NCBI GenBank assembly: GCA_017506865.1
Contig: JAFCMP010000513.1
Span: 620,001 to 684,000, forward strand
DNA length: 64,000 nucleotides
DNA from: Tribonema minus
Taxonomy: Eukaryota; Sar; Xanthophyceae; Tribonematales; Tribonemataceae
Direction: 5' to 3'
The position numbers were made by a program, and so were the translations under genes. The notes under the pieces are model-generated. The model was not told the origin of the DNA. It did not search any database and saw only the letters and a program-made list of their open reading frames with translations. Below are positions 45,836 to 56,422 of this stretch, one piece after another; the stretch's first letter is position 1, and every line of letters starts with the position of its first letter.

Positions 45836-46033
45836 CAGTCCGACGGCGGCACGGGCGCGGACGCGGCGCTGCAGCCAGTGACCTGCTGGGTCAGTCTTCG
45901 CCAGAAACAACGGCATGCAAACCAGCGACATATCCAATTTCAGGATCCCCACTGGGGTACAGGCGGCAGCTCATCTCAAAGTGCAGACTATGTGTATCAC
46001 AGCAGTGTACCACGGCATTTTTTTAAACGTTAA

Positions 46034-47299
46034 ATAGTGTTGTACAACAAGTCAACTTTGCTCGATGACATTTTTTTAGCGTTGAGTCAATTGCGCGAAG
46101 CAAGCCGAGATTGGTGTGCCCTAACACAGCTGTAGGCCAAACTGCTGTTTGACTTTGTATCAGCAACGGCTTTTCTGCGCTCAGCAACCAAAGCGACAAG
46201 GTGTATTCAAGCCCGACTGTGAGCACAGCTTCACTTGACTAATCAGCATTGGTTCAAGTGCTGCGATGGCTTTCTGCAATTGGCATATTATGACATTCAC
46301 ACTGATGAAAGCACTCTTCAGCAAGTTGTGACGTAGGCTCTGCACGGAGCCGCTCCATTAGCTCGTAGTCGGCGTTGGATCATGCCCATCTGTGCCTGCT
46401 AGCAGGGGCTCACACAGCTTCAGTGCTTGCTGCTGCTGCTTTGACATGCTACCATTAAAGGAAGAAAGCTGAGGTCCTTCATTAGAACTTGTCATAGCTG
46501 AGCTGAAAAGCACACAGACATTTCCTGCTCTGCAACTTTCTTTCAATGCAGAAGCTGCTGATGGAAGTCCTGAATTGTGAGCATCTCAGAGCCTTGCAAT
46601 GCACCCCCCGCTCAGCTTCAGCTTCAGCTGCAACTGCTGCTGCGGTGCTGATCACGTTTGAGTATGAGAGCAAAGCCTCCTTGTAGCAGCTTCAGTGCCG
46701 CTGAGAAGACTCGTTTTCAAATCTCAATATTATCACTATACTGCACGTGATTTTTTACTGGTGTGTTCGGGTGTGTTGACGCTTGTCTGCTCACATCATG
46801 CAAAGCGAGAAGCGCAGGTCGCTGTAGCAGCAGCAGCAGCTGCAGCAGCACCTGATTGCTGCCGACCATCACGCGCACCTTGCATCAGCTCTTTGTAGAA
46901 AGCTGGTGCGGTTCTGGGGTATAAACGTACTAGTTACAACACATCACGTGGCGTCTCCCAATGCTCGCTGTCAAGACCGACTTGGAGAGCAGCTACTGAC
47001 TACAGCGTGCTTGCGATGCCTGCGTTTGCTGCTGGCAACACAGCGACGGCCGTGTTTGCGTCATTACGGCGGCGAATGTGCCACGCCGCAGCTGCAAGTG
47101 CGGCCAAGGCTCCCTGGCAGAGAATTATCATGTCCAGCAACATCAAGACGGAACACTTGCACAAAACCAGGTCACTTGGCAGTGATGTTGCATGATCATG
47201 ACAGTCAGACTTCACAATTAAGGTGCGCAGAGTCAGGCACCCTGTCGAAACAATGGCGCAAGCCATTGAAAGACTGGGCGAGCACGAACATTCACTCAC
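46034..47299. other. Probable introns of the EF-hand-like gene
   Basis: The minus strand has two short protein-like frames: EALLSYSNVISTAAAVAAEA around 46590-46680 and SMSKQQQQALKLCEPLLAG at 46360-46450. They could be exons of the gene starting at 47445, but I could not fix splice sites. Confidence 0.3.
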
Positions 47300-47445
47300 C
47301 CATCTCTGTCCAAATCCTGGAACACGCTTCTGACCCTGGATTTGAATGCCGCCATGTCCACTGCATTTGCCTTTGAGTCTCCGGCATCGCCTTGGTCCAG
47401 CTTCAGCGTCAGCCTCCGTCGCGAGGCTGCATTGCCGTTCGGCAT
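47300..47445 (-). CDS. First exon of an EF-hand-like protein (partial)
   Basis: ATG at 47445, then 48 codons to donor GATGG|GTGAGT. Reads NAASRRRLTLKLDQGDAG, then VDMAAFKSRVRSVFQDLDRDG. The last residues match the helix and the first Ca-ligands of an EF-hand loop (DxDxDG), cut by the intron inside the loop. The second half was not found, so the call rests on one motif. The start codon faces away from the PPR gene across 219 bp. Confidence 0.5.
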
Positions 47446-47664
47446 GCTAGGCGTGATTTTTCTGCCACACCATTCTACGTGCTCCTGCTGAAGATTGGTG
47501 TACAAACCCGCTGTGGCAGTGCTGCGTCAGTGGGCTTGGGAGATCTTTTTCTGGCTTGCTCGGCAAGGAAGGCGGGAAGCTTTCACCAGCACTCACGAAA
47601 TTCAACTTGAAGGTGAAGTTAGCGATCCGTATCCGTTCCATGACCCGTGACACGTGAAAACGCC
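47446..47664. promoter_or_regulatory. Bidirectional promoter region, EF-hand-like / PPR gene
   Basis: The two start codons diverge across 219 bp. The stretch includes an AACTTGAAGGTGAAGTT motif at about 47600. No TATA box was seen. Confidence 0.45.
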
Positions 47665-50600
47665 ATGACGCGCATGGGTCGTTGGTTCGTTGTGGGTGCC
47701 GCAGCAGCGGTCTCTCTTGCGGGGCAGAGCAGCGGCTTCGTGTCACTCGCTCCAATCTCAAACAGCCGTCGTGTCAAATCGCTGGGTCACCAGCACGAGC
47801 AGCAGCGATGGCGGCCGCTGCTGCTAGCTCGTGATAGCGACGACGCTGCTGGAGGCGGCGCTCGAAGGCGCCGATTTTATTTTAGGCTCAGCAGCATCAG
47901 CAGCCTGAAGGAGAAAATTGCTGGTGCGGTGGGAGTTGGACACGTGGGTGAGGAGCACCAAGATGATGCTGCTGCGGCAAGGGCTCAACAGCCTTTCGAA
48001 GAAAGGTGTTCGAAGGCACGAACCCAAATCCTTTTCGAGACCATTGCTCGCAGTGGTGGGATCGAGGGGACGGTGGAAGTCATCGACCAGCTCCGCTGGC
48101 GGAACATGCTCTGCGGTGCGGATTACGAAAGAGCCATAGATGCGCATCACAGGGCGAAGGGCGAGCTGGGGGCCAGGAGGCTGCTGGACGATATGGAGAA
48201 GCATGGCTTTCCATGGACCCACTCTGCGTGCATGTCTGTGGTGCTTGCACTATCAGACGCACGGAAGGTGGATGGGGCGATGGAGCTGCTCGACGAGATG
48301 AGCGTTCGCGGCGTTGCTGCCACTAGCAAAGACTACGTCATGCTCCTGGACCGCTTCGGATGCAAGAGGGCGATGGCGCTGCTCCATCACATGGAAAGCC
48401 ATGGCGTGGTGCCAGACTTTGAGTACTACGCAGGTGCGATGGGTGCATGCACACTGAGGGTCGGCTTAAACGGGGTGGTCGACTTAGACGAGGCGAGCAA
48501 CTTGCTCCAGTGGATGCTCGACAAGGTGAGACATCTGTCTGGTGCGCCAGCAGCTGACGACTTGCTGTCTGGCACAGATACCGTAAATCACGGAATATAA
48601 GACCCCCCCCTTGTATAACGCCCCCCCGTCTCAATCTTTGCATAAGCCCCCCCGTCTTCCTGAATGCTGGCCTAAATGTCGGTACGACCGGGGGTATGCT
48701 GTATAGGTAACTCCGGGGGCAGCATGCTGTATAAGACCGGGGTGTTATACAACATAAGACAGGGGGGGGCATGGAACGCCGATCATATACATGCAACCCA
48801 CTGCTGAGGTGTGTCAGAAACGACTTAGATTCGGTACATGCTGTACACAGTATGCATCTACTCATGCCTCAACTTGATATGTAATGTCTCGGCATTGCCG
48901 GCTGGCAGCACTGAACTCGTTATGTTATTGTGCAATGAATTTGAAACTGTTGTCAGCCATGCCGAACTCGGTAGCAATGACGACGACGCTGTCAGTTGTG
49001 GCATGCACGATATGCCAACCTCACTCTGCGCGCCCAGAGCTTGACGGATCTTGCATCCGGTTCCATATACATATATATCATGATGATATATGCATACATT
49101 GATGATATAAACGTCAATATCAAAAGCTTGCACACAAAATTTCATGAATTTTATGGACACGGCGGCACTGTCTGATCCTGGCCAATTCATCAGCCATTGA
49201 CAACGACCGTGGTCCTTGGTGGAAGGCATCAACAGCTGACCATCGCTTGTCACGACCTCTACGATATTTTGACTCGTTTTCATACAATATGGATACTCAC
49301 ATGTATATATAATAAACACACCTTGACTACCTACGTGTACACATGTATACATGTAGGTACACGATAATGCACATGTGAACTAAAAGCGTCTTCCCCGTGA
49401 ACGACGCGCGCTACGTCGCAGGGGGTCTCAGACTTCGAGACGTGGACGATGCTCCTGGAGGCGTACGGCCGTGTGGGCCAGGCGGACCGCATGCTTGACG
49501 CCTACAAGGCCATGTGCGCATGTGCGCGCCGCCACGCCGCAGCCGCCACCGTCGACGCCGACGATGACGGCGCCTGCACCAACTATCGGGCCCGCCCGCT
49601 TGTGGACACCATTGACACGATGCTGGAGTACGCGGCCAACCTGGACAGCGTGCACGTGGCAGAGTACGTGTGGGAGGAGTTTGGGCGCTGGGAGGGGCTG
49701 CAGCCGGACGGGGACACGGTGGGCCGGATGGCGCGCGTGCTGGCGGACGCGGGCGAGCTGGAGAAGGCGGAGAAGCTGCACGCGAGCACAATGCCCAAGC
49801 ACAGCAACTACCGCAAGCAGCGGGAGGCCAGGGAGGCGGGCAGGTGCGTACGTACGTTGATCCAGCACACCCTGACCCCTGACAGTGCTGCAAAGTGTCT
49901 GGATTCCGCTGCATATTTGCCAGTGGAGCTTGCCAACTTTTCAAACTTTCATTGTCTTAGATTCTAAGAGTAATAAAAAAATTTAAATTTTATAAATTAT
50001 TAATTTTATTTAATTATTATTTTTGAATTAATTTCTTTTTATTATAAGGATCCGCTCCGCTCATCCGCGACCCTGACGCCCAAAAGCAACCGAGCACTTA
50101 TGCTATAGTGAAGTCTCCAGGGCAGAACTGATATTGAAGTTGGGTTATGGCATGCTGTAGCCCTATGTCAGGCATCTGCTGACTACTCACTTGTTGAAGT
50201 TGATGTTGATCCTGATGTGATATTGTACTTCAACGGTGATATTCATCCTTCAACTTCATGCTAACTTCAACTGTCATATCACTGCTCAACGTGCAATAGC
50301 ATGGCTCCACCCGTCTCAACTTCAACAACCAACAGCTCTTCTGGTGCGTCTGAGTGAGGCCAACAACCTCCTATAATCAAACTTCAACAGTTTGAGTGTC
50401 TTGACTGACCTCACTATAGCTCAAGTGCTCGGTTGCTTTTTGGGTTTCAGGGTCGCGGATGAGCGGAGCGGAACCAATGGAGTAGTGGGCATGACGTGAT
50501 CCTAGTATAAGGTGCTGCTGCTATGGCAAACAACACCACAAGGCAAAGCGCTTACACTCACAGCACAGCTCAGTCAAAGTGTGTGTGTTAGAAGACTGGC

Positions 50601-52566
50601 TTCCTTGCTCTCAGAGCACAGGTCGCAAGGCTTGCAGTTGGCAGTTGCACCTGATAGGGGCAGGCGCCAGGACCTGTTGGGGACACCCATTCAGCCAACC
50701 TTACCCCAGCTACAAAGGTTGCAGCTTTGTGTGCAAACACTGTGTGCACACACTTGGTGATACCACAGGATCGCCACATATATCACCTCACCTTCAAATT
50801 GAAATTGTACTGCGCAGCGACGCATGCGGAACCGAGCTTGCCACACCGGCATTGTATGCCTTTTAAACTTGCGGTGTGTGAATAACAATTTGTTTGCGCT
50901 AACTGCATGTTCTCCTTGCCAGGTTGCGTTGACAAGAAATGCAGCAATAACTCTCTCAAACTCATTCCTACGGGTAGCAGTACACTTGACACAGCTGGAG
51001 TAGCTGCTACTTTGCTACTTGGTTCACTGCCACTTGATGCATCATGTTTTCACGCGTGCATCGTTCGCTCCGCTGACGCAAGGGGGTCTAGCAGCGAGGA
51101 GAGGTCAGGTTCAGGTTTAGGTTCAGGGCGAGGGTGACCTGGTCGTCTGTTTCCCCTGTACTAGAAAGACCCCCTAGCCTGGCGCTTGCAACCCTGTCAG
51201 CAAAGCGCAAGCTGCTCTTGAACTGGCTCATTGCTTCTTCCCCTTGCATGACGTGTGCAACCCTTCCAGCAAAGCCCAAAGCTGACCCTGGCCGACTCCT
51301 GCCCCCTACTAGATCCCCTCGCAGACGTGCAACCCTTGCAGCAAAGCCCAAGCCGACACTGCTTTCGACCTGGCTGACTGCTCCTCCCCCCTACTAGACC
51401 CCCTTGCATGACGTGTGCGACCCTTTCAGCAAGCGCAAGTTGGCGCTGCTTTCGAACCAGCTTACTTCTATCCCCTACTAGACCTCCCTGCATGCTGTGC
51501 GCAGCCCTTTCAGCAAGCGCAAGCTGACACTGCTTTCGACCAGGCTAATTGCTTCTCCGCTGATCTCACATCAGGCCCCGGAAGGACACGGACGGAGTCC
51601 GCTTCATGCTTCATGCTTCATGCTTCCATTCCCCATGCATCCCTTCGTTCTGGACTACGAATGGCTATGGATGAACGTGATTTATGCGGCGCATGTAGCG
51701 GGCGACGCTCAGCGCGCCGACGAGCTCTACGAGCTGGCGATGGCCGATTCGCCAGATGCAATGGCCTTTCTCTATAAGGCGCAGGGGGGTCCCGATCAGC
51801 AACCCCAAGGCACAGTGGTGGGTAGCAAGAGTTGATCTTACATGGCTTCACCCCTTGTCTTGAACGCACACCAGCTCGCAACGCAGTCACTTCTGCGTGA
51901 CAAGGTGGCACTGTTTGACTCAGGCCGACTTGTCATCAAGTGACAATGACCTGTGCTAGTTGTGGAAGCATGACATGAAGCATGACATGCGACCTCGCTT
52001 TGTCTACTGAGAGCTTTACGAATCTTACATTCGATTTCATGGCTGGTCATGAATTTGTTTTTTGCTCCATGTCCCGCCTGATGCACCATGCCGAATGGCG
52101 GCAGTTCGTGCCACTGCTGCTTCTGCTGATGGCAGCTTAGACACCCTTTAAGTTAATGCCTGCGCAACACACAAGCAGCACCGTGGGGCAGGCTTGAGCA
52201 TGGTGCGCCACATCTCAACTGCTGCTTTGATACTTCGTATGTAGGCTCACGGCCACACAAAATCTCTGCACCCTGACGTTTGTTATATAATATGTGGCTG
52301 TTTGAGTGCAGCTCCTGCTGCAGGACTTCTCGGAGGGCGGCCTCGGCTTCCCGATGGTGCGGCCTGCCGTGCGGTACGAGCTGGACCGGCAGGCTCGGCA
52401 GCTGCGCGACAGCGGCAGCGCGGTGCCGCTCTACATTGTGGTAGGAGAGCAGGAGGGCGCGGCGATGCAGACAGTGCTGGACGCGGTCACGTCCAAGGAG
52501 CGCTCATACGAGGTGCTGCAGTGGGGAGACGGGTTTATGGTCGTGCCAGCTGTGGCCACTTCGTAG
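47665..52566 (+). CDS. Pentatricopeptide repeat protein with C-terminal SMR-like domain
   Basis: Organelle RNA-binding protein family. Exons 47665-48525, 49422-49843, about 51575/51598-51817, and 52312-52566, about 585 codons. The N-terminus (GRWFVVGAAAAVSLAGQSSG, then Arg/Ser-rich) looks like a chloroplast or mitochondrial targeting sequence. PPR-like helical pairs follow: GARRLLDDMEKHGF, GAMELLDEMSVRGV, RAMALLHHMESHGVVPDF, FETWTMLLEAYGRVGQADRM, and in exon 3 NVIYAAHVAGDAQRADELYE. The last exon (QDFSEGGLGFPMVRPAVRYE, then VPLYIVVGEQ) has the layout of an SMR domain, but lacks the canonical LDLHG and TGxG motifs, so nuclease activity is doubtful. Exon 3 has a reading-frame problem: the acceptor with the better consensus (51574) is out of frame because of a 7-bp repeat, while a weaker one (51597) keeps the frame. 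Confidence 0.8.
48598..48775. mobile_element. Fold-back element with C/G-tract arms
   Basis: The left arm (ATAAGACCCCCCCC, TTGTATAACGCC, then CCCGTCTT) and right arm (GGGGTGTTATACAA, CATAAGACAGGGGGGG) are imperfect inverted repeats around a short centre. It lies directly behind the donor of PPR exon 1. A fold-back or MITE-like element is likely; no target duplication was resolved. Confidence 0.6.
49121..49284. repeat. Member of the GGTGGAAGGCA dispersed family
   Basis: Diverged full-length copy in the PPR intron: AAAAGCTTGCACACAAA, ACGGCGGCACTGTCTG, TTGGTGGAAGGCATC, ACGATATTTTGACTCGTTTT. Confidence 0.75.
49961..50047. other. AT-rich island
   Basis: Nearly 90 bp of almost pure A/T, in sharp contrast to the surroundings, ending exactly where the left arm of the next element begins. 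It might be a fragment of organelle DNA or part of the element's insertion site; neither can be shown here. Confidence 0.7.
50048..50474. mobile_element. MITE-like element with about 65-bp terminal inverted repeats
   Basis: The left end (GGATCCGCTCCGCTCATCCG, CGACCCTGACGCCC, AAGCAACCGAGCACTT) is the inverse of the right end (AGTGCTCGGTTGCTTTTTGG, then CAGGGTCGCGGATGAGCGG). The 300-bp centre has many TTCAAC units and no ORF. It lies inside the PPR intron. No clear target duplication, so the superfamily is open. Confidence 0.85.
51185..51575 (+). repeat. Five-unit tandem array before PPR exon 3
   Basis: Units of about 75-85 bp share GCAACCCTTTCAGCAAAGCG-type, CTGCTTTCGACC-GGCT, CCCCTACTAGACCCCC and TTGCATGACGTGTGC. 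The last unit runs into the exon's acceptor region. Confidence 0.9.
51900..52041. repeat. Diverged member of the GGTGGAAGGCA dispersed family
   Basis: AAGGTGGCACTGTTTGACTC, AGTGACAATGACCTGTG, GAGCTTTACGAATCTTAC, TTCGATTTCATG; located in the last PPR intron. Confidence 0.55.
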
Positions 52567-52830
52567 GCGTCACTGCTACTGACGCGCAGCCCTATGCGGA
52601 TCGTGATTGAAACGGAACGGTCAAAGGAAGGTTCCCGACAGGCTGGTGCTGTGGGGGAGACTGTGGTGGTCATGCCAGCTGTCATCGCGTGTTGAGCGTC
52701 GCTGTGGTACAAGAGTTCTACACGGGCCTTGCAAGTCACCGCAGTTGAAGTTTGGTATAGGAAGTGGGCTGGAAACTCGCGGTCGTGCCAGGTCATGGCC
52801 GCATCATGAGAGTCACTGCAGTGGGTGAGC
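52500..52830 (+). repeat. Three-fold duplication of the PPR gene's coding end
   Basis: The exon end (GGAGACGGGTTTATGGTCGT, GCCAGCTGTGGCCAC, stop) at 52525-52575 is repeated with divergence at about 52655-52705 and 52770-52820 (TGGTCATGCCAGCTGTCATC; GGTCGTGCCAGGTCATGG). The copies lie behind the stop, probably in the 3' UTR. Confidence 0.75.
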
Positions 52831-53648
52831 AGCCCTGTGCATTGGCCTCGTCAAGCGGCGGCAAGGAACTGAGTGCCGACTGCCTTTTGCATAAGTAGTG
52901 CAAGTTGCTGATTGAAGTCTGGCTGTCATACACACTAGTAGCACTCATGCGCAACGTGCATGTAGGTAGTGCGAGCTGCAATGGGCAAAGCCCTGTGCAT
53001 ACTATTAGTCAGTATCTGGCGGTGTTCCAGCGACTTCACGTAGCAGGCTGTCCTCACGCAGTGGCAAGCCCAGCACGCCCCGCTGCTCTTGCGCATGGGT
53101 CAGGCACCACGCATATGCTAGTCTTGTGCATACCATGCACACCCCATTTGTCTAAGTGTACTGCTACATCAGCCATTGGCGGCCTGTGGTATCTGGAGAG
53201 TATCGAGCGAACCAGCTGTTGTCTGAGTCACATGTACATATATACCAATTGCACAGCCTTTGTGACACCAGCCGAGCTTTTCTTGGCTGCACTCTCATGC
53301 GCAGTCAGTATCCACATGATGCATTTGCAGTACATACACTGTTGACTGCCAACCGACGCTGTTCTAGACTCTTCCGCCTGCTGCTTTCTGTGTGCACCTG
53401 CATTGAAGTTCAAGATTGTCTGGTTCATGTCTCTCTTTGATTTGTAAAGATCATTTCGCGATTGAAAGACTGTTAAAAAAATTCTTCATCTCCGGAAGAT
53501 TTTACAATCATTGAAGTGACAGATTCATTTCACTTTGTCAAACCGAAGAATCTCGTTATGTAGACTGTTGTTCACACGCAGCGAATGATAAGCTGCAACC
53601 CTCAGGCTGGCGACCCGGCTGAGCAGGCGTGAGGGGCTGGCAGCGGGG
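52831..53648. other. Region without a supported gene
   Basis: Only short, contradictory frames. 53440-53540 is AT-rich and includes TTGTAAAG, a possible poly(A) signal for the PPR gene. Confidence 0.45.
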
Positions 53649-53649
53649 C

Positions 53650-54758
53650 CGTGCGACGGCCGCAGGTTGTGTGCGCTGCTCAACTGCCTCGATGCGCCGC
53701 CCCCGCGACTGGCGTCGCCGGGCGCCGGTGCGCCGCTGCCGCTGGCGCAGTTCCTGCGCGGCACAGCGGCACTCAGCGGTGCCCTCGCGGACCTCTTCTC
53801 GGGGCCCGACGTAGCGGCAGGGCCTCCTGCAGCTGACACTGCCAGTGGCAACGCGCGTGCCTGCGGCGTGCACTGGACGCCGGCGGCCGTGGCGGCATTG
53901 ACGGCGGCGGCGGCGGCTGCGGCGATAGACGGGTACGCGTCCGATGACGAAGCGACAGTGTCAGACCCAGAAACGCCGGGGCTGAGGGCGCGCGCGCCGT
54001 GGTGCGACGGCGGCGGCAACGGCGGCAACGGCGGCAGCGGAATTGGCAGCAGTGGCGGCGGCGGCAACGGCGGCAGCAGCGGCGGCGGCGGCGGCGGCGG
54101 CAGCGGCGGCAACGCCATGTGGCTGACAGATGCAGTGCTGGAGCAGGCGTTCGCATCACTGGACCTGACGTCGCAGAGCACGCACCTCAACGTCATGCAG
54201 TTCGCGCTGCTGTGACGCGTGCTTGCGGGCGAGGAGTCGCTGGACCACAACATGGCGGCGCAAACCGCCACTTCGGCGAGCGCCTCTTGCGTCTCCGACT
54301 GTTGCCACGTGCGATACGCGGTGTCTGCGCGCGCGCCGCCGGGTGCGCGCGGCCGCTGCCGCTGCATGTGCAGATCGCCTCGCCTGGACACACGCTGAGC
54401 ATCACCAACGCTGCCGTCACCATCGCGCCTCTGTCTGGCACGCGATGAGCTGTGCGCTGTCCTCCTGCGCGCGTCGCTGAGAACGCTGGTGGCGACATTC
54501 GATGTGCAGCCGCAGCGCGTGGTCGCAATGTGCGCGCAGCCTTTGGCCCAGCCTGTACGAGTGCGCTCATCTGCACCGACGCTCTATGCAACACTTGCGC
54601 TGCCGTCATTGTCATGCCTTTGTGAGGCTCAGCGCTGCCCACCTGCGCGCGCCACTGCAGACGCTGGCGGCGACTGCATCGTGCATCTGGGCAAGTTCAA
54701 GGCCGGTTATCGCCTGTACGAGAGCGAGTTGGGGTCCGAGCACCCCGTCCTCATTTAA
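53650..54758 (+). pseudogene. GC-rich coding block with two in-frame TGA codons (unrecognised)
   Basis: From an acceptor CGGCCGCAG a single frame runs 1.1 kb: CALLNCLDAPPPRLASPGAG, LRGTAALSGALADLFSGPDV, GYASDDEATVSDPETPGL, a Gly/Asn/Ser-rich linker, AVLEQAFASLDLTSQSTHLN, then TGA at 54213, VLAGEESLDHNMAAQ, TGA near 54402, RDELCAVLLRASLRTLVATF, GDCIVHLGKFKAGYRLYESE and TAA. Composition and length say it was or is coding. The two TGA codons fit CGA to TGA changes in a decayed gene, but missed introns could also explain them. No family recognised. Confidence 0.45.
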
Positions 54759-56237
54759 CCTACGCGCGTGGCTCGAGTCCCAGACTGTCTCCTTGTATGG
54801 CGTGAGGGCGCACAGGCGGCGGCAGCGGCAGCATCAACGCAGCGCGGCGACGTCGGCAGCAGCTGTGACGCCGCAGCGCTGGGCAGCAGCGGCGCCGTGC
54901 CGCAGCTGCGGCGGCGGCGGCGGCGGCAGCGGCAGCGCCGCGGCGGTGTGTAGTGGTGAAAGCGCGTGCGTGCCGCTGCGGTGTGTAGTGGTGAAAGCGC
55001 GAGCGCGTGCATGTGAATGGTAAATGCTTATGGAGTGACCGACAGCTCGGGTGGCGGCTGGGCGGCCAAGCAGGCGGCGTCCTTGCACGGCAATTTGAAT
55101 GTTGAGATGTTTTCGGGCCTTTTGATAAGAGGGAGGGGGGAGGGGGTTGCGCTGGGGGTGAAATGGGAGGGGGCGGGGATCTGTGTTGGTACGCTGGAAC
55201 AAACAGCATGGTCTGTGCAGCTTGTTTATGTGAAACACATAGCAGGCATTCTGCTTAAATCCACATGGCGGAAGTTGCGTTTGCTCCTGCGTGTGTAATG
55301 AGATAAATGAGATACTTCACTCGCTTCACTTGGTCCAGCACAAGAGAATTTCAGCAAATGTGCCACAGTGTGGTGACTTAAATGAAAAAAGTTCCTGATT
55401 CATTCTTACCTTCAGCAACGTTTGTGAACTGGTCGTGCCCGACCTAGATGCAAAATATCACAAACACTCTCAGAAGTGTTGGGCAGACAAGAGTTGGACG
55501 TATGCGAAGCACATGCGTACGACAGCCTGAGACTCGCACAATCACTCAACAAAAGTTCATCTCAAAGTGTTGGTCGTGAAACAGTCCAAGCACCATCTGC
55601 TGGCAACAGATAGAAAATCCATGCCAGCTGTCGCCATTATTCGGTCAACCACAAAGCGTGAAACTGTCAATCCGTTCTGTCAGTAAACAACAGCATACAG
55701 AACGTGAATACTCCACTTGGCCGTGAGGTGACAACTGTACTCAACGCTCAGCAGATCCAGGTGCTCGTGCTCTAAGCTACGCAACAAGCACATTCACCAG
55801 CATGGACTGTAGGCAGGCATCAGCCGTTTACGCAGCGTTGTGGACAAGCAACAAATATTCACATGTCACTCGACACTGCAGTGGTGCTTGCCAAGGGTGC
55901 GGCACACGTCAGATACACAAAAGCCTCTTGTGGCACATGCCAACAAAGCAGGTATTGCAGCAGAGGCTAACGTCAACAGAGTGCACAGCGGATGTCCGTG
56001 CCTCGACTTCTTGACTCGGTCCATCTCAATATGCACGTGGACAAGGAGCAAGGCAAGCACTCATACACAGCACACTACGTGCAGGACATTCAACAAAGCA
56101 GGGCACGCAGACAACACAACAAGAGACAAACAAAATCAAATGGATACCAGAGACTTCACAATGCTTTCATTTATGGGCGTGTGTGTGTGTGTGTGAAGCG
56201 CATACAAAAGCGCTTGCGGAATCTCTTGAGTCCACAG

Positions 56238-56422
56238 TTACTGTATCTGATCTGCATTATGCGGCCTACGTTGGAAGTCTGCACGGGGCGGCGACAAGTT
56301 GCACAGCTTATGCCGTGCTAGACTGTGGGAGAGCCGTGGATTGGAAGAAGTCAGCAACATTAGCAGCACATACCACCAGTTTAACACATCTCTCAGCTGC
56401 TCTTGCCACTCAATATATGAGA
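56238..56422 (+). CDS. Orphan exon of an unrecognised gene
   Basis: Acceptor GAGTCCACAG and donor AG|GTAACA bound a frame of 61 codons: VSDLHYAAYVGSLHGAAT, TAYAVLDCGRAVDWKKSA, THLSAALATQYMR. Its composition is protein-like. Its donor edge is the seed of an 11-copy array in the next intron, which supports it being a real exon. Upstream and downstream exons were not found. Confidence 0.45.

Noticed and set aside
45143-46033. 296-codon plus-strand ORF with Ala-Pro repeats
   Set aside because: Its length is due to a GCGCCG hexamer tract and high GC content; composition changes abruptly along it and no start context or family was seen.
53525-54391. 288-codon minus-strand ORF rich in Pro/Ser
   Set aside because: It is the antisense of the GC-rich plus-strand frame. 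Its Pro-rich runs are the complement of Gly-rich codons, while the plus strand has better amino-acid composition and an acceptor.
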